Source: Pseudofrankia sp. DC12
Lineage (GTDB): Bacteria; Actinomycetota; Actinomycetes; Frankiales; Frankiaceae
Direction: 5' to 3'
Length of the DNA: 64,000 nucleotides
Assembly (NCBI RefSeq): GCF_000966285.1
Contig: NZ_KQ031391.1
Location: 4,232,540-4,296,539 of the forward strand
A program made the position numbers and the translations under genes. Shown here one piece after another: positions 42,725 to 55,271 of the stretch (position 1 is its first letter; every line of letters begins with the position of its first letter). The notes under the pieces are model-generated. The model saw only the letters and a program-made list of their open reading frames with translations, was not told the DNA's origin and did not search any database.

Positions 42725-43498
42725 GTGACCGCCTTGGGCAAGCCCGACCAGACCAGCGCGCCCGAGGCCGCCGCCCCGGTTGGCCGGGGAAGACGGGCTG
42801 GTCTGGACAAGCGTCCAGACCAGGTCGCCGCGATGTTCGACCAGGTGGCGCGCCGCTACGACATCACCAACGCGGTCCTGTCGGCCGGGATGGACCGTGG
42901 CTGGCGGACGGCGACCGCGCGCGAGCTGCGGCTTGCCGCGGGCCAGCGGGTGCTCGACCTGGCCGCCGGCACCGCCACGTCCTCGCGGGCGTTCGCCGCG
43001 GCCGGTACCGACGTGCTCGCCTGCGACTTCTCCGTCGGGATGCTGCGCGCGGGCCAGACGCGGCTGGCTCGCCGGCCGCCGGCCGCCGGCTCCGTGCGGC
43101 TGGTGGCCGGAGACGGGCTGCAGCTGCCGTTTCCGGACGAGGCCTTCGACCGGGTGACGATCTCCTTCGGGCTGCGTAACGTCGCGGACGTGCCGGCCTG
43201 CCTGGCCGAGCTGCGCCGGGTGACCCGGCCGGGCGGGCGGCTGGTCGTCTGCGAGTTCAGCCAGCCGACCTGGGGGCCGATGCGCCGGCTGTACCTGGAG
43301 TACCTGATGCGCGCGCTGCCCGCGGTGGCCCGCGCGGTCTCCAGCAGCGCCGACTCCTACGTCTACCTGGCCGAGTCGATCAGGGCCTGGCCCGCGCAGC
43401 CCGACCTCGCCGCCCTGCTCACGGCGTCCGGCTGGACCAACGTCGGCTGGCGGAACCTCTCCGGCGGCATCGTTGCCCTGCACCACGGCGACCGCTGA
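42725..43498 (+). CDS. menG: demethylmenaquinone methyltransferase
   Basis: SAM-dependent methylation of demethylmenaquinone to menaquinone, the last step. 257 residues with UbiE/MenG features: [24 protein letters not shown] motif [31 protein letters not shown] and [19 protein letters not shown]. The GTG start is the first plausible codon; the longer open frame upstream runs through the end of mqnC as a shadow. An Ala/Pro-rich stretch of about 25 residues precedes the domain. Confidence 0.94.
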   Translation: MTALGKPDQTSAPEAAAPVGRGRRAGLDKRPDQVAAMFDQVARRYDITNAVLSAGMDRGWRTATARELRLAAGQRVLDLAAGTATSSRAFAAAGTDVLACDFSVGMLRAGQTRLARRPPAAGSVRLVAGDGLQLPFPDEAFDRVTISFGLRNVADVPACLAELRRVTRPGGRLVVCEFSQPTWGPMRRLYLEYLMRALPAVARAVSSSADSYVYLAESIRAWPAQPDLAALLTASGWTNVGWRNLSGGIVALHHGDR

Positions 43499-44157
43499 GG
43501 TAATTCCGCGGACGCGTCGCCAGCGTGGGTACGGAGATCGGCAGCGGGGATGGTCCACGGGATGGGCAACGGCGCTGAGATCGGCGAGCGGGCCGGGCGG
43601 CACGACCGCCCGCCCTCGGCCGACCGCACCGCGGTTCTTGTCCGTTTGTCATAACTGCCCGTCGGTCGGGCGGTGCCGGTCCGCGCCGGTCCCCGCGACC
43701 GGGTGCCTACCTGGGCGGTGAAATCGGCCCGGTCGCCGGCCGGGTGGCTGACGTCTCGCCTGTCGTCCTTGACGGAGTCCAACCCAGGCCGCGCCCGCCC
43801 AGGCCCTCCTGATCGCTCTACTTTGTCGCGGCTCGGAGATCGCCGTGGTAGCAGGGCCTGACAGGCGCCGATCGCGAGCGTGACCGGGCCTTAGCAGATG
43901 AGCTGGGTCACTCGATGGTGGGTCACTTGTCAGAGCGCCGACAAATCGGCCGGGCGCCGGCGGCGGGTCGAGCTCCTCTCGGCGCCGCATCGCCCCAGTG
44001 GTCGAACGGCTGCCCGGCGAGGCAGTTCGGGCCCGATCGCGCCTCGTCATGCGACGTAGGTGGCAGCGCAACGACCCTTCGTGGTCGCCCGAAGAGCGAC
44101 GTCGGCCAGTCTGGGAGCGGAACCATCCTGGTTGATGCCAATGGCGGTGTGAGCGCC

Positions 44158-44163
44158 TACACT
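44158..44163 (+). promoter_or_regulatory. candidate -10 of the MenJ-like gene
   Basis: TACACT fits TANNNT; TTGATG (44132-44137) lies 20 bp upstream, a long spacer. Start of transcription would be near 44170, just before the Rex palindrome. Confidence 0.35.
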
Positions 44164-44178
44164 CGGCCGTGGCGGGAC

Positions 44179-44200
44179 GCTCGTGAAGAAATTCACGAGC
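44179..44200 (+). promoter_or_regulatory. Rex operator upstream of the MenJ-like/nuo block
   Basis: Perfect 9-bp arms GCTCGTGAA (44179-44187) and TTCACGAGC (44192-44200) around GAAA. The core TCGTGAA-N4-TTCACGA is nearly the same as the 580-597 operator arm TTCACGA and close to the known Rex consensus. It sits just downstream of a possible -10 and 80 bases before the MenJ-like start, so Rex binding would block elongation. Confidence 0.8.
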
Positions 44201-44279
44201 GTGGCGAGGAACACGCGGGCAACGACCGGCGAACGGCCGGGGTTCCCGCCGGTCTGCCCCGGAGGATCCGCGAAGGAAG

Positions 44280-45650
44280 ATGCGGAACCTCAGGAGGCGG
44301 ATCGGTGTGGCACCTGGTGACGAGTCGGCTGTCGGTGGGGAGTATCGGGTGACTGGGACCACGGCGACGTCGGGCGGCGCGACAGGCGCCGATGCCGACG
44401 TGATCGTCGTCGGTGCCGGCCCGGCTGGCTCCGCCGCCGCGTACCACCTGGCCAACGCGGGCCTGGACGTGCTGTTGCTGGAGAAGGCGACCTTCCCGCG
44501 CGACAAGGTCTGCGGTGACGGCCTGACGCCACGAGCGGTCGCCTGCCTGGTCAAGATGGGGATCGAGACCGGCCAGGACGCCGGCTGGGCCCGCAACAAG
44601 GGCCTGCGGATCGTGGGCGGTGGCCTGCGCCTGGAGCTGCCCTGGCCGGAGCTGGCGAGCTTCCCGGACTACGGCCTGGTCCGCCCTCGCGCGGACTTCG
44701 ACGAGCTGCTCGCCCGGGCGGCCGAGAAGGCCGGCGCCCGGCTGCGGGAGGACACGACGGTGTCCGGCCCCGTGCGCGACGAGCGGACCGGCCGCGTCGT
44801 CGGGGTGACCGCCCGGTCCGGGGACGACCGTGAGCCGGTGACCTACCGGGCGCCGGTCGTCGTCGCCGCGGATGGGAACAGCGCCCGTCTCGCTCTCTCG
44901 ATGGACATCCGGCGGCGTGACGACCGGCCGCTCGGAGTGGCGGTCCGCCGCTACTACCGCAGTCCGCGCACCCATGATGACTACCTCGAGTCCCACCTGG
45001 AGCTCTGGGAGGGCAAGCCGAACGCCAGCCGGCTGCTGCCCGGCTACGGCTGGATCTTCGGGATGGGCGACGGCACCAGCAACGTCGGCCTCGGGATCCT
45101 GAACACCACCCCGGCCTTCGGTAACACCGACTACCGGGATCTGCTGCGCCGCTGGCTGTCCGCGCTGCCGCCCGAGTGGGGGTACACCGAGGACAACGCC
45201 ACCGGGCCGGTGCGCGGCAGTGCGCTGCCGATGGGCTTCAACCGCACCCCGCACTACGCCGACGGCGTGCTGCTCGTCGGCGACGCGGCCGGCATGGTCA
45301 ACCCGTTCAACGGTGAGGGCATCGCCTACGCGATGGAGTCCGGCGAGCTCGCGGCCGAGGTGGTCGCGCAGGCGCTGGCCCGGCCGGCGGGCGCGGGGCG
45401 GGAGAAGGCGCTGCTTCAGTACCCGGAGGCGGTGCGGGCCCGCTACGGCGGCTACTACACGCTTGGCCGCGTCTTCGTGAACCTCATCGGCAACCCGACC
45501 GTGATGCGGATGGCCACGAAGTACGGCCTGCCGCACCCGGTGCTCATGAGGTTCATGTTGAAGATCATGGCGAACCTCACTGACCCGCGGGGAGGTGATG
45601 CGCACGACCGGGTGATCAACGCACTGTGCCGGCTCGCGCCGAGCGCGTAA
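44280..45650 (+). CDS. geranylgeranyl reductase family FAD protein (MenJ-like)
   Basis: 456 residues. FAD-binding VIVVGAGPAGSAAAYHLANAG, KVCGDGLTPRAV, RPRADFDELLARAAEKAG and GDAAGMVNPFNGEGIAYAMESG define the family. Members reduce isoprenoid double bonds; in mycobacteria the homologue MenJ partly saturates the menaquinone side chain, and a role of this kind is likely next to nuo and menaquinone genes. ATG 44280 has GAAGG just upstream; GTG 44307 or GTG 44349 could also be used, since the domain begins near residue 40. A Rex operator precedes it and nuoA follows after 306 bp. Confidence 0.9.
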   Translation: MRNLRRRIGVAPGDESAVGGEYRVTGTTATSGGATGADADVIVVGAGPAGSAAAYHLANAGLDVLLLEKATFPRDKVCGDGLTPRAVACLVKMGIETGQDAGWARNKGLRIVGGGLRLELPWPELASFPDYGLVRPRADFDELLARAAEKAGARLREDTTVSGPVRDERTGRVVGVTARSGDDREPVTYRAPVVVAADGNSARLALSMDIRRRDDRPLGVAVRRYYRSPRTHDDYLESHLELWEGKPNASRLLPGYGWIFGMGDGTSNVGLGILNTTPAFGNTDYRDLLRRWLSALPPEWGYTEDNATGPVRGSALPMGFNRTPHYADGVLLVGDAAGMVNPFNGEGIAYAMESGELAAEVVAQALARPAGAGREKALLQYPEAVRARYGGYYTLGRVFVNLIGNPTVMRMATKYGLPHPVLMRFMLKIMANLTDPRGGDAHDRVINALCRLAPSA

Positions 45651-45956
45651 CTCCAGACGTGGAATGCGCCGCGACCGGGCCAGCGATACCGCGAGCCGCG
45701 CCAGCGGTACGGGGGCTGTCGCGCAGGGAAACCACAGTGGACACCCGAACAACGTGGGTCAAAAGGTCCGTCCGTACTACCCCTATTGCGCGCCGAAGGC
45801 CACGGGAAAGTGCCGGTGCGCAATTGTGCGGCCATGCGCGCCCAGGCGAGCGAGAACCTGGACCGAGTAGGACCGCCCGGCCTGGGCGGCGTATAAGGGA
45901 ACAGAACCGAACCGGCGCAGCGCCGGCCAAAATTTCTCTGGAGAGAGGAGCTCGGC
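45651..45956 (+). other. nuo upstream region
   Basis: 306 bp before nuoA. It has a CCGCCC/GGGCGG hairpin (45873-45889) followed by TATAAG (45892-45897), a weak -10 candidate with TAGGAC (45867-45872 region) about 18 bp before it. I find no Rex-type palindrome here, so redox control of nuo, if any, would come through the upstream operator. A small frame across it is probably not coding. Confidence 0.4.
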
Positions 45957-46319
45957 ATGCTCTCCAACTACGTGCCGATCCTCGTCCTGATCGCGATCGC
46001 CACAGCGTTCGCGGGCGGGTCGATCGTGATCAGCATGCTGGTCGGGCCGAAGCGGTTCAACCGGGCAAAGCTCGACGCCTATGAGTGCGGCATCGAGCCG
46101 GAGCCGGAGCCCGCCGGGCCCCGCCGTTTCCCGGTGAAGTTCTATCTCATCGCGATGCTCTTCATCGTCTTCGACATCGAGATCATCTTTCTGTACCCGT
46201 GGGCGGTCGCCTTCGGCGGGCTGGGCGTGTTCGGCCTCGTCGAGATGGTGCTGTTCGTGGCTACGGTGTTCGTCGCCTATGCCTACGTCTGGCGGCGGGG
46301 AGGCCTGGAATGGGACTAG
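45957..46319 (+). CDS. nuoA: NADH-quinone oxidoreductase subunit A
   Basis: 120-residue membrane-arm subunit with three helices; [11 protein letters not shown] on the loop between helices 1 and 2, and FLYPWAVAF in helix 2. GAGAGGAG before the ATG is the strongest ribosome site in the operon. It starts the 14-gene nuo operon and overlaps nuoB by 10 bases. Confidence 0.96.
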   Translation: MLSNYVPILVLIAIATAFAGGSIVISMLVGPKRFNRAKLDAYECGIEPEPEPAGPRRFPVKFYLIAMLFIVFDIEIIFLYPWAVAFGGLGVFGLVEMVLFVATVFVAYAYVWRRGGLEWD

Positions 46320-47140
46320 AGGAGAAGCTGCCCAGCGGGGTGCTTCTCGCCAGTGTCGAGAAGCTCGCCGGAATGGGCCGCAAGTCGTCGCTGTGGCCGG
46401 TGACGTTCGGCCTGGCGTGCTGCGCCATCGAGATGATGGGCACCGGTGCCGCGCGCTATGACCTCGCCCGGTTCGGCATGGAGGTCTTCCGGGCGAGCCC
46501 CCGTCAGGCCGACCTGATGATCGTGGCCGGCCGGGTCAGCCAGAAGATGGCCCCGGTGCTGCGCCAGATCTACGACCAGATGCCCGAGCCCAAGTGGGTG
46601 CTCTCGATGGGTGTCTGCGCCAGCTCCGGCGGCATGTTCAACAACTACGCGATCGTCCAGGGTGTCGACCACATCGTCCCGGTCGACATGTATCTCCCCG
46701 GCTGCCCGCCGCGGCCCGAGATGCTGATGGACGCGATCATGAAACTCCACCGGAAGATCCAGACCGGGCCGGTCAACGGCAAGCTGGACCGCACCGAGAT
46801 CGGCAACTCGCCGTACCCGAAGCCGATCGAGGTCGCCACCGCCCAGTCCGCGCTGCCCGAGGGCAGCCTCGACACCCGGACGCTGTCGGTCAACGACCGC
46901 AAGCGGTTCCGGATGCCGGCCAATGCCCCGCTGCCCGCTGGCCGCGGCGCCGTCGAGGCTGTGCTGAACGACCGCAGGCCCGCCGCCGTAGCGCCGCCCT
47001 CGGTGTTCGGTCGCCGCAAGATGCTCCCGGTCGTCGGCCAGCCCAACGAGGAGGCGTTCGACCCGGAGCTGTTCGACGCCGAGCCGACGGACAACATCCA
47101 CGGCCGCGGCACCGGACCGACGACCAAGGACCTGGGCTGA
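46310..47140 (+). CDS. nuoB: NADH-quinone oxidoreductase subunit B
   Basis: Carries terminal cluster N2, which passes electrons to menaquinone. Ligands Cys37, Cys38 (CCAIEMM), Cys103 (GVCASSGG) and Cys132 (PGCPPRPE) are intact. The body ends near residue 170; about 100 further residues form a tail beyond the E. coli/Thermus length. Such extensions are seen in other actinobacteria, with no known role. The open frame upstream of 46310 overlaps nuoA as a shadow. Confidence 0.95.
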   Translation: MGLEEKLPSGVLLASVEKLAGMGRKSSLWPVTFGLACCAIEMMGTGAARYDLARFGMEVFRASPRQADLMIVAGRVSQKMAPVLRQIYDQMPEPKWVLSMGVCASSGGMFNNYAIVQGVDHIVPVDMYLPGCPPRPEMLMDAIMKLHRKIQTGPVNGKLDRTEIGNSPYPKPIEVATAQSALPEGSLDTRTLSVNDRKRFRMPANAPLPAGRGAVEAVLNDRRPAAVAPPSVFGRRKMLPVVGQPNEEAFDPELFDAEPTDNIHGRGTGPTTKDLG

Positions 47141-47829
47141 TGAGTGACCTGGAACAGGGCGGCGGAGCTGGCCGGGGCGGCCGCGCGGCGTCCCGACACG
47201 ACGCCTTCGGCGCGAAGGGGACCGGAGACACCTCCGGCTTCGGCGGGCTGGTCGCCCCGGCGCGGGTGCTCTCCTCCAGTGAGCGCCCGTTCGGCGACGA
47301 GAACGCCGACGCGATCTACGACGCGCTGGAGCGGGCCTTCGCCGGGTTGGACGAGGCCATCGAGCTGGTGGTCGTCGACCGCGGCGAGCTGACGCTGCAC
47401 GTCCGTCGCGAGCGGCTGCTCGACGTCGCCCGCGCCCTGCGCGACGACCCGGCGCTGCGGTTCGAGCTGCTCTCGTCGCTGTCCGGTGCCGACTACCCGG
47501 ACGACCCGAGTGGCCGACGGCTGCACTCCGTCGCCCACCTGCTGTCGCTGACCCACCGGCGCCGGATCCGCGTCGAGGTGTCGGTGTCGGTCGAGGACCC
47601 GGCGATGCCGAGCCTCACGCCGGTCTGGCCGACCGCCGACTGGCACGAGCGGGAGACCTACGACTTCTTCGGCATCGTCTACGACGGCCACCACGGGCTG
47701 ACCCGGATCATGATGCCGGACGACTGGGTCGGCTATCCGCAGCGCAAGGACTACCCACTCGGTGGCATCCCGGTCGACTACAAGGGCGCCCAGGTGCCGC
47801 CACCCGAGAAGCGCCGGAGCTACTCATGA
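47140..47829 (+). CDS. nuoC: NADH-quinone oxidoreductase subunit C
   Basis: 229-residue peripheral subunit: [52 protein letters not shown] and [12 protein letters not shown]. Separate from nuoD, unlike the E. coli fusion. An Ala/Gly/Ser-rich N-terminus of about 45 residues precedes the fold. The ATG shares TGATG with nuoB and the stop shares ATGA with nuoD. Confidence 0.95.
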   Translation: MSDLEQGGGAGRGGRAASRHDAFGAKGTGDTSGFGGLVAPARVLSSSERPFGDENADAIYDALERAFAGLDEAIELVVVDRGELTLHVRRERLLDVARALRDDPALRFELLSSLSGADYPDDPSGRRLHSVAHLLSLTHRRRIRVEVSVSVEDPAMPSLTPVWPTADWHERETYDFFGIVYDGHHGLTRIMMPDDWVGYPQRKDYPLGGIPVDYKGAQVPPPEKRRSYS

Positions 47830-49184
47830 CCGCCGACACGCACATCCCGCCGGGAGCGGGCCCGTACGAGGCCGGCTTCACCGAGTCGGGCGCGAACCGC
47901 GTCTACACCGTCACCGGTGGGGACTGGGAGCAGGTTCTCGGCGCGGGCGAAGAGGCCGCCGAGACGATCGTCGTCAACATGGGGCCGCAGCACCCGTCGA
48001 CGCACGGTGTGCTGCGCCTCGTCCTCGACATCGAGGGTGAGACGGTCCGGCAGACCCGGCTGGTCATCGGCTACCTGCACACCGGCATCGAGAAGAGCTG
48101 CGAGTACCGCACCTGGACCCAGGCGGTCACCTTCCTGACCCGGGCGGACTACCTCTCGCCGCTGTTCACCGAGACGGCCTACTGCCTGTCGGTGGAGAAG
48201 CTGCTTGGTATCACCGAGCAGATCCCCGAGCGGGCGACCGTGATCCGGGTGCTGGTGATGGAGCTGCAGCGGATCTCCTCGCACCTGGTCGGCCTCGCCA
48301 CCTCCGGCATGGAGCTCGGCGCCACCACGGCGATGATCGTCGGCTTCCGTGAGCGCGAGAAGATCCTCGACCTGCTGGAGATGATCACCGGCCTGCGGAT
48401 GAACCACGCCTACGTCCGCCCCGGTGGCCTCGCCCAGGACCTGCCGGACGGTGCCGAGAAGGCGATCCGCGGGTTCCTGGCGGACATGCCCGGCCGGATC
48501 AAGGAGTACCACCGGCTGCTGACGGGCCAGCCGATCTGGCGCAACCGGATGATCGACGTCAACTACCTGGACGCCGGCTCCTGCCTCGCCCTCGGCGTCA
48601 CCGGGCCGCTGCTGCGGGCCGCCGGGCTGCCCTGGGACCTGCGCAAGACCATGCCCTACTGCGGCTACGAGAACTACGAGTTCGACGTGCCGACGGCCAC
48701 CGAGGCCGACTCCTTCGCCCGCTACCTGGTGCGGCTGGAGGAGATGTCCGAGTCCCTGAAGATCGTCGAACAGTGCCTGGACAAGCTGTCGGCACTCGGC
48801 CCCGGCCCGGTGATGGTCGCGGACAAGAAGATCGCCTGGCCGGCGCAGCTGTCCATCGGCTCCGACGGCATGGGCAACTCGCTCGCTCACATCCGGGAGA
48901 TCATGGGCACCTCGATGGAGGCCCTGATCCACCACTTCAAGCTGGTCACCGAGGGCTTCCGGGTGCCGCCCGGCCAGGTGTACACGGCGATCGAGGGCCC
49001 GCGCGGCGAGTTGGGCGTCCACGTCGTCAGCGACGGCGGGACCAGGCCCTACCGCGTCCACGTGCGTGACCCAAGCTTCGTCAACCTGCAGGCGGTTCCC
49101 GCGATGACCGAGGGCGGGCAGGTCGGCGACGTGATCGTCGCGGTCGCCTCGGTCGACCCGGTGCTCGGGGGAGTTGATCGTTGA
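47826..49184 (+). CDS. nuoD: NADH-quinone oxidoreductase subunit D
   Basis: 49-kDa homologue lining the quinone site. 452 residues: [16 protein letters not shown] (quinone-site His), [27 protein letters not shown], and the C-terminal [17 protein letters not shown]. About 45 extra N-terminal residues. ATGA overlap with nuoC and TGATG overlap with nuoE. Confidence 0.96.
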   Translation: MTADTHIPPGAGPYEAGFTESGANRVYTVTGGDWEQVLGAGEEAAETIVVNMGPQHPSTHGVLRLVLDIEGETVRQTRLVIGYLHTGIEKSCEYRTWTQAVTFLTRADYLSPLFTETAYCLSVEKLLGITEQIPERATVIRVLVMELQRISSHLVGLATSGMELGATTAMIVGFREREKILDLLEMITGLRMNHAYVRPGGLAQDLPDGAEKAIRGFLADMPGRIKEYHRLLTGQPIWRNRMIDVNYLDAGSCLALGVTGPLLRAAGLPWDLRKTMPYCGYENYEFDVPTATEADSFARYLVRLEEMSESLKIVEQCLDKLSALGPGPVMVADKKIAWPAQLSIGSDGMGNSLAHIREIMGTSMEALIHHFKLVTEGFRVPPGQVYTAIEGPRGELGVHVVSDGGTRPYRVHVRDPSFVNLQAVPAMTEGGQVGDVIVAVASVDPVLGGVDR

Positions 49185-50041
49185 TGGCTGTCACACCACA
49201 GGCCAGTTCCGGGCTGACGCCGTCTGAGGCACCGACGGTTCCTGATGCCGTGAACAGTCCCACCCCGGCTGGTCCGGGGGGCGGAGTTGGACCGTTCAGC
49301 GCCGCGACGGTGGCCGCTGCCGCGGAGGTCATCGCCCGCTACCCGCTCGGGCGGCAGCGCTCGGCCCTGCTGCCGCTGCTGCACCTGGTCCAGGCCGAGG
49401 AGGGCTGCGTCACCGCGGAGGGCATCGACTTCTGCGCCAAGCAGCTCGGCATCACGGCGGCCGAGGTCCAGGCCGTCGCGAGCTTCTACACGATGTACAA
49501 GCGCCGCCCGGTCGGCGACTGGCTGGTCTCCGTCTGCACGAACCTGTCCTGCTCGCTGGTGGGCGGCCAGGACGTGTACGACCGGCTGTCGAAGAAGCTC
49601 GGCGTCGGCCATGACCAGACCACCGCCGACGGCACGATCACGCTGGAGCACGCCGAGTGTCTGGCGGCCTGCGACTACGCCCCGGTCATGACCGTCAACT
49701 ACGAGTTCTATGACGGCGTCGACACGGAGGCGGCCGAGGGCATCGTCGAGGCGCTGACCCGCGGTGAGCGGCCCGTGCCCACCCGGGGTGGCCCGCTGTG
49801 CACCTTCAAAGAGGTCTCCTACCAGCTCGCCGGGTTCGAGGACCCGCGGCCCGACGGCGTCGCCGGAACCGGGTTCCTGGAGCCGTCGGTCGTCGGGCTG
49901 ACGGTCGCCGAGCAGACCGGCTGGCAGGGCGAGATCGCCGGGACGGTGCCGGTCGACGGTGCCGACACGACGACTCCGGCCGCTCCTGCCGACATGACGA
50001 CTCCGGCCGCTCCTGCCGACATAACGACAAAGGGGGCGTGA
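49184..50041 (+). CDS. nuoE: NADH-quinone oxidoreductase subunit E with repeat-bearing C-terminus
   Basis: 24-kDa subunit with a [2Fe-2S] cluster ligated by Cys118, Cys123, Cys159 and Cys163 (CTNLSC and ECLAAC). 285 residues, longer than E. coli NuoE (166): a 35-residue N-terminal and a 55-residue C-terminal extension. The C-terminal end has PAAPADMTTPAAPAD, from 27-bp tandem units. ATG 49184 overlaps the nuoD stop; a TTG at 49181 is unlikely. Confidence 0.94.
   Translation: MAVTPQASSGLTPSEAPTVPDAVNSPTPAGPGGGVGPFSAATVAAAAEVIARYPLGRQRSALLPLLHLVQAEEGCVTAEGIDFCAKQLGITAAEVQAVASFYTMYKRRPVGDWLVSVCTNLSCSLVGGQDVYDRLSKKLGVGHDQTTADGTITLEHAECLAACDYAPVMTVNYEFYDGVDTEAAEGIVEALTRGERPVPTRGGPLCTFKEVSYQLAGFEDPRPDGVAGTGFLEPSVVGLTVAEQTGWQGEIAGTVPVDGADTTTPAAPADMTTPAAPADITTKGA
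49964..50017 (+). repeat. 27-bp tandem repeat at the 3' end of nuoE
   Basis: Two full units (49964-49990, 49991-50017) with three differences and a partial third encode the Pro/Ala/Thr-rich end of NuoE, directly before the nuoF ribosome site. Confidence 0.85.
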
Positions 50042-50043
50042 CG

Positions 50044-51354
<1,311 letters not shown>

Positions 51355-51403
51355 TGGCAACCGCCGAGCTGGGAGCGTCAACACGCATGGGAGCGGCCTG
51401 AAC

Positions 51404-53944
51404 ATGACTGTCGCTACTGACGCGCCGGCGGGGCCGGGCGGAGCGCCCGCGCCCCCGCCCGACCACGTCACGCTGACCATCGACGGCCTGCCCGTCAGCG
51501 TCCCCAAGGGCACGCTGATCATCCGGGCAGCCGAGCTGCTGGGCATCGAGGTCCCGCGGTTCTGCGACCACCCGCTGCTCGACCCGGTCGGCGCCTGCCG
51601 GCAGTGCATCGTCGAGGTGGAGGGCCAGCGCAAGCCGGTCGCCTCCTGCACGACGACGGTGGCAGCGGACATGGTCGTCAAGACGCAGCTCACGTCGCCG
51701 GTCGCCAGCAAGGCGCAGGCCGGGACGATGGAGTTCCTGCTCCTCAACCACCCGCTGGACTGCCCGGTCTGCGACAAGGGCGGCGAGTGCCCCCTGCAGA
51801 ACCAGGCGATGGCCAACGGGGGATCCGAGTCACGGTTCCAGGAGCAGAAGCGGACCTACCCGAAGCCGCTGGCCATCTCCTCGGAGATCCTGCTCGACCG
51901 GGAGCGCTGCGTGCTGTGCGCGCGCTGCACCCGGTTCTCCGAGCAGATCGCCGGCGACCCGTTCATCGAGCTGTTCGAGCGGGGCGCGGCCGAGCAGGTC
52001 GGCGTCGCGGCCGACGAGCCGTTCTCGTCCTACTTCTCCGGCAACACCGTGCAGATCTGCCCGGTCGGCGCGCTCACCTCCAGCGCCTACCGGTTCCGGT
52101 CCCGCCCGTTCGACCTGGTCTCCACGCCGACGTCCTGTGAGCACTGCGCCTCCGGCTGCTCGCTGCGCACCGACCACCGGCGCGGCACCGTGATGCGCCG
52201 GCTCGCCGGCGACGACGGCGCGGTGAACGAGGAGTGGAGCTGTGACAAGGGCCGGTTCGCGTTCGCCTACGCGCGGCAGGCCGACCGGCTGACCAGCCCG
52301 CTCATCCGGGATGACGCGACCGGCCAGCTCGTCGAGGCGAGCTGGAGCGAGGCCCTCGCCTACGCGGCCCGCGGCCTCGCCGAGACCCGGGACCGCTACG
52401 GCGTCGGGGTCCTCGCCGGTGGCCGGCTCACCCGCGAGGATGCCTACGCCTACGCGAAGTTCGCGCGGCTCGCCCTGCGGACCAACGACATCGACTTCCG
52501 GTCCCGGCCGCACTCGGCCGAGGAGGAGGCGTTCCTCGGGAACGCGGTCGCCGGCACCGGCATCGGCGTCACCTACGCCGACCTGGAGGCCGCGCCGACC
52601 GTCGTGCTGGTCGCCTTCGAACCGGAGGAGGAGTCGCCGATCGTCTTCCTGCGGCTGCGCAAGGCGGTCCGCAAGAATGGCACGGCTGTCTACGCCGTCG
52701 GCCCGGTGCCGACCCGGGCGCTCGGCAAGCTCGCCGGCACGCTGCTGCCGGCCGCGCCGGGCGGCGAGGCCGACCTGCTCACCGGCCTCGCCGGCGGGCG
52801 GCCGGGCCCGGCCGGGGAACTGGCCGGCGCCCTCGCCGAGGCGCTGCGCAAGCCCGGCTCGGTGATCCTGGTCGGCGAGCGGGCCGCCGAGTCGCCCGGC
52901 ACCCTGACCGCGGCGCTGCGCCTGGCCGAGGCCACCGGCGCCGGCCTCGGCTGGGTGCCGCGCCGGGCCGGCGAGCGCGGGGCCCTCGCGGCCGGTGCGT
53001 TCCCCTCGTTGCTGCCCGGCGGCCGTCCGGTCGCTGACGCGGCCGCCCGGGCCGAGGTCGAGGCCGCCTGGGGCGCGAAGCTGCCCGGCGGGCCCGGCCG
53101 GAGCACCGCCGAGATCCTGGCCGACGCCGGCCTGGAGAACGCTGGTCTCGACGGCCTGGTCGTCGCCGGGGTGGACGTCGAGGACCTGCCCGACCCGGCG
53201 GCGGCGCTGGAGGCGCTCGCGACCGTGCCCTTCCTGGTCTCCCTTGAGATCCGCCGCTCGGCGATCTCCGAGGTGGCCGACGTGGTGCTGCCCGTCGCGC
53301 CGGTGGCCGAGAAGGCCGGCTCGTTCGTGGACTGGGAGGGCCGGCTGCGGCCGTTCCAGCGGGCGCTGGAGACCCCGGCCCTGCCCGACCTACGGGTGCT
53401 GCACCTGCTCGCGCAGCACATGGGCGTCGATCTGGGTGTGCCGGATGTCGGTGCCGCGGCCCGCGAGCTCGCCGCGCTCGGCCGGGCCAACGCTCAGACC
53501 AGCAATGGCCAGAAGCGGGCCGGCCGGGTACCGGCGCCGGCCGTCTCGGCGGCGGCGCCCGTTGTCCCGCCGGCTGGTTCGGCGCTGCTGGCCAGCTGGC
53601 ACCAGCTGATCGACGACGGTGCGCTGCAGGCTGGCGAGCCGTACCTGGCCGGGACCGCCCGGCCGGCGCGGGCGCTGCTGTCCGCGGTGACCGCCGCCGA
53701 GATCGGCGCGACCGAAGGCGGGTCCGTCACGGTCAGCACCGACCGCGGCGCGATCACGCTCCCGCTGGAGGTCATCGACATGCCCGACCGGGTCGTCTGG
53801 GTGCCGGCCCACTCGCCGGGCTCGCACCTGCACCGGTCGCTGGCTGTGTCGGCGGGCGCCGTCGTCGCCATCGCCGCCGCCGAGGCCGCGCCGGCCACGT
53901 TGTCGACCACCCGCGAGACCGTCGCGGCGGGAGGTGCGGCATGA
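51404..53944 (+). CDS. nuoG: NADH-quinone oxidoreductase subunit G
   Basis: 846-residue, multi-cluster subunit. The N-terminal [2Fe-2S] domain ([19 protein letters not shown]), [28 protein letters not shown] and [10 protein letters not shown] hold the standard clusters. CEHCASGC plus a later Cys in CDKGRF also provide ligands for the extra N7 cluster seen in some bacteria. The C-terminal part is a degenerate molybdopterin-oxidoreductase fold. ATG 51404; the long open frame upstream is the end of nuoF in another frame. Confidence 0.94.
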   Translation: MTVATDAPAGPGGAPAPPPDHVTLTIDGLPVSVPKGTLIIRAAELLGIEVPRFCDHPLLDPVGACRQCIVEVEGQRKPVASCTTTVAADMVVKTQLTSPVASKAQAGTMEFLLLNHPLDCPVCDKGGECPLQNQAMANGGSESRFQEQKRTYPKPLAISSEILLDRERCVLCARCTRFSEQIAGDPFIELFERGAAEQVGVAADEPFSSYFSGNTVQICPVGALTSSAYRFRSRPFDLVSTPTSCEHCASGCSLRTDHRRGTVMRRLAGDDGAVNEEWSCDKGRFAFAYARQADRLTSPLIRDDATGQLVEASWSEALAYAARGLAETRDRYGVGVLAGGRLTREDAYAYAKFARLALRTNDIDFRSRPHSAEEEAFLGNAVAGTGIGVTYADLEAAPTVVLVAFEPEEESPIVFLRLRKAVRKNGTAVYAVGPVPTRALGKLAGTLLPAAPGGEADLLTGLAGGRPGPAGELAGALAEALRKPGSVILVGERAAESPGTLTAALRLAEATGAGLGWVPRRAGERGALAAGAFPSLLPGGRPVADAAARAEVEAAWGAKLPGGPGRSTAEILADAGLENAGLDGLVVAGVDVEDLPDPAAALEALATVPFLVSLEIRRSAISEVADVVLPVAPVAEKAGSFVDWEGRLRPFQRALETPALPDLRVLHLLAQHMGVDLGVPDVGAAARELAALGRANAQTSNGQKRAGRVPAPAVSAAAPVVPPAGSALLASWHQLIDDGALQAGEPYLAGTARPARALLSAVTAAEIGATEGGSVTVSTDRGAITLPLEVIDMPDRVVWVPAHSPGSHLHRSLAVSAGAVVAIAAAEAAPATLSTTRETVAAGGAA

Positions 53945-55269
53945 ACTCCGCCCTCCTGGTCGCCGCCGGCTCGACCGGGGCCGACCCGGACCTGACCCGG
54001 TTCGGCACCGACCCGTTCTGGCTGGTCCTGATCAAGGGGGTCGCGGTCTTCGCGTTCCTCATGATCATGACGCTGTTCGGGATCGTGTTCGAGCGCAAGG
54101 TCGTCGCCCGGATGCAGGTCCGGCTCGGGCCGAACCGGCACGGGCCGAAGGGCTGGGGACAGAGCCTCCTCGACGGCATCAAGCTGATGCTGAAGGAGGA
54201 CATCATCCCGGCGCTGGCCGACAAGCCGGTGTTCCTGCTGGCCCCGCTGGTGTCCGTCATCCCGGCGCTGATCGCGTTCGCGGTGATCCCGTTCGGGCCC
54301 GAGGTCTCGATCTTCGGCCACCACACGGTGCTGCAGCTGGCCGACCTGCCCGTCGGCGTGCTCTACCTGCTCTCCGCTGCCTCCATCGGGGTGTACGGGC
54401 TGATCCTGTCCGGCTGGTCGAGCGGCTCGACCTACCCGCTGCTCGGCTCGCTGCGCTCCGCCGCGCAGATCATCTCCTACGAGATCGCGATGGGCCTGGC
54501 CTTCGTCGCGGTGTTCATGTACTCCGGGACGCTGTCGACCTCGGGGATCGTCGAGCACCAGCGGCACATGTGGTATATCGCGCTGTTCCCGTCCTTCGTG
54601 ATCTACATGATCTCGATGGTCGGCGAGACGAACCGGACGCCGTTCGACCTCCCCGAGGCCGAGGGCGAGCTGGTCGGTGGCTTCCTCACCGAGTACAGCT
54701 CGATCAAGTTCGCATTCTTCTACCTGGCCGAGTACGTAAACCTGGTAACGGTCTCCGCGGTCATGACGACGCTGTTCCTCGGTGGCTGGCAGCCGCCGCC
54801 GATCCCGGGGCTGTCGTCCCTGGACCACGGCTGGGTCCCGCTGATCTGGTTCATGATCAAACTTCTGTTGGTGATGTTCTTCTTCGTGTGGCTGCGCGGC
54901 ACGCTGCCCCGGCTGCGTTACGACCAGTTCATGAGCTTCGGCTGGAAGATCCTTATCCCCGCCGGGTTGATCTGGGTGCTGCTCATCGCCGCGCTGCGCA
55001 CCATCCGGGAGAGCAACACCTCTGACGCCCGGCCTTGGCTGATCGGTCTGGCCGTGATTCTGGGGCTGTTCGTCGTCGCCGAGTTCCTCTTCGGCGGGCG
55101 GAGTTCGTCCAATGACGACGACCTCGACGAGGAAGGCCCGCCGGGCCTGGAGAACATCCCGTGGCCCCCGTCGCCCGGCTCGCGGCGCGACGCCGTGGAC
55201 ATCGAGACGGGAGCGGCGAGAAACCCGGCCGTCATCCCTGCTGGCCCGCGCCAGCGTGAGGAGAGCTAG
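53941..55269 (+). CDS. nuoH: NADH-quinone oxidoreductase subunit H
   Basis: 442-residue membrane subunit at the quinone-channel mouth, about eight helices. [25 protein letters not shown] and [21 protein letters not shown] are characteristic. A charged, Asp/Ser/Arg-rich C-terminal extension of about 60 residues follows the last helix. ATG overlaps nuoG (ATGA). Confidence 0.96.
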   Translation: MNSALLVAAGSTGADPDLTRFGTDPFWLVLIKGVAVFAFLMIMTLFGIVFERKVVARMQVRLGPNRHGPKGWGQSLLDGIKLMLKEDIIPALADKPVFLLAPLVSVIPALIAFAVIPFGPEVSIFGHHTVLQLADLPVGVLYLLSAASIGVYGLILSGWSSGSTYPLLGSLRSAAQIISYEIAMGLAFVAVFMYSGTLSTSGIVEHQRHMWYIALFPSFVIYMISMVGETNRTPFDLPEAEGELVGGFLTEYSSIKFAFFYLAEYVNLVTVSAVMTTLFLGGWQPPPIPGLSSLDHGWVPLIWFMIKLLLVMFFFVWLRGTLPRLRYDQFMSFGWKILIPAGLIWVLLIAALRTIRESNTSDARPWLIGLAVILGLFVVAEFLFGGRSSSNDDDLDEEGPPGLENIPWPPSPGSRRDAVDIETGAARNPAVIPAGPRQREES

Positions 55270-55271
55270 CC

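Larger units (their letters stand above)
43499..44279 (+). other. 781-bp intergenic region carrying a Rex operator
   Basis: No gene is supported: frames are short and have scattered third positions. The 3' end carries a -10-like element (44158-44163) and the Rex-type palindrome (44179-44200). The remainder is ordinary GC-rich DNA. Confidence 0.5.

Noticed and set aside
45664-45870. Small Cys-containing ORF upstream of nuoA
   Set aside because: No ribosome site, mixed codon use, overlaps likely promoter region.
45651-45956. Rex box directly before nuoA
   Set aside because: TTGTG occurs once but no matching TTCAC arm at the right spacing.
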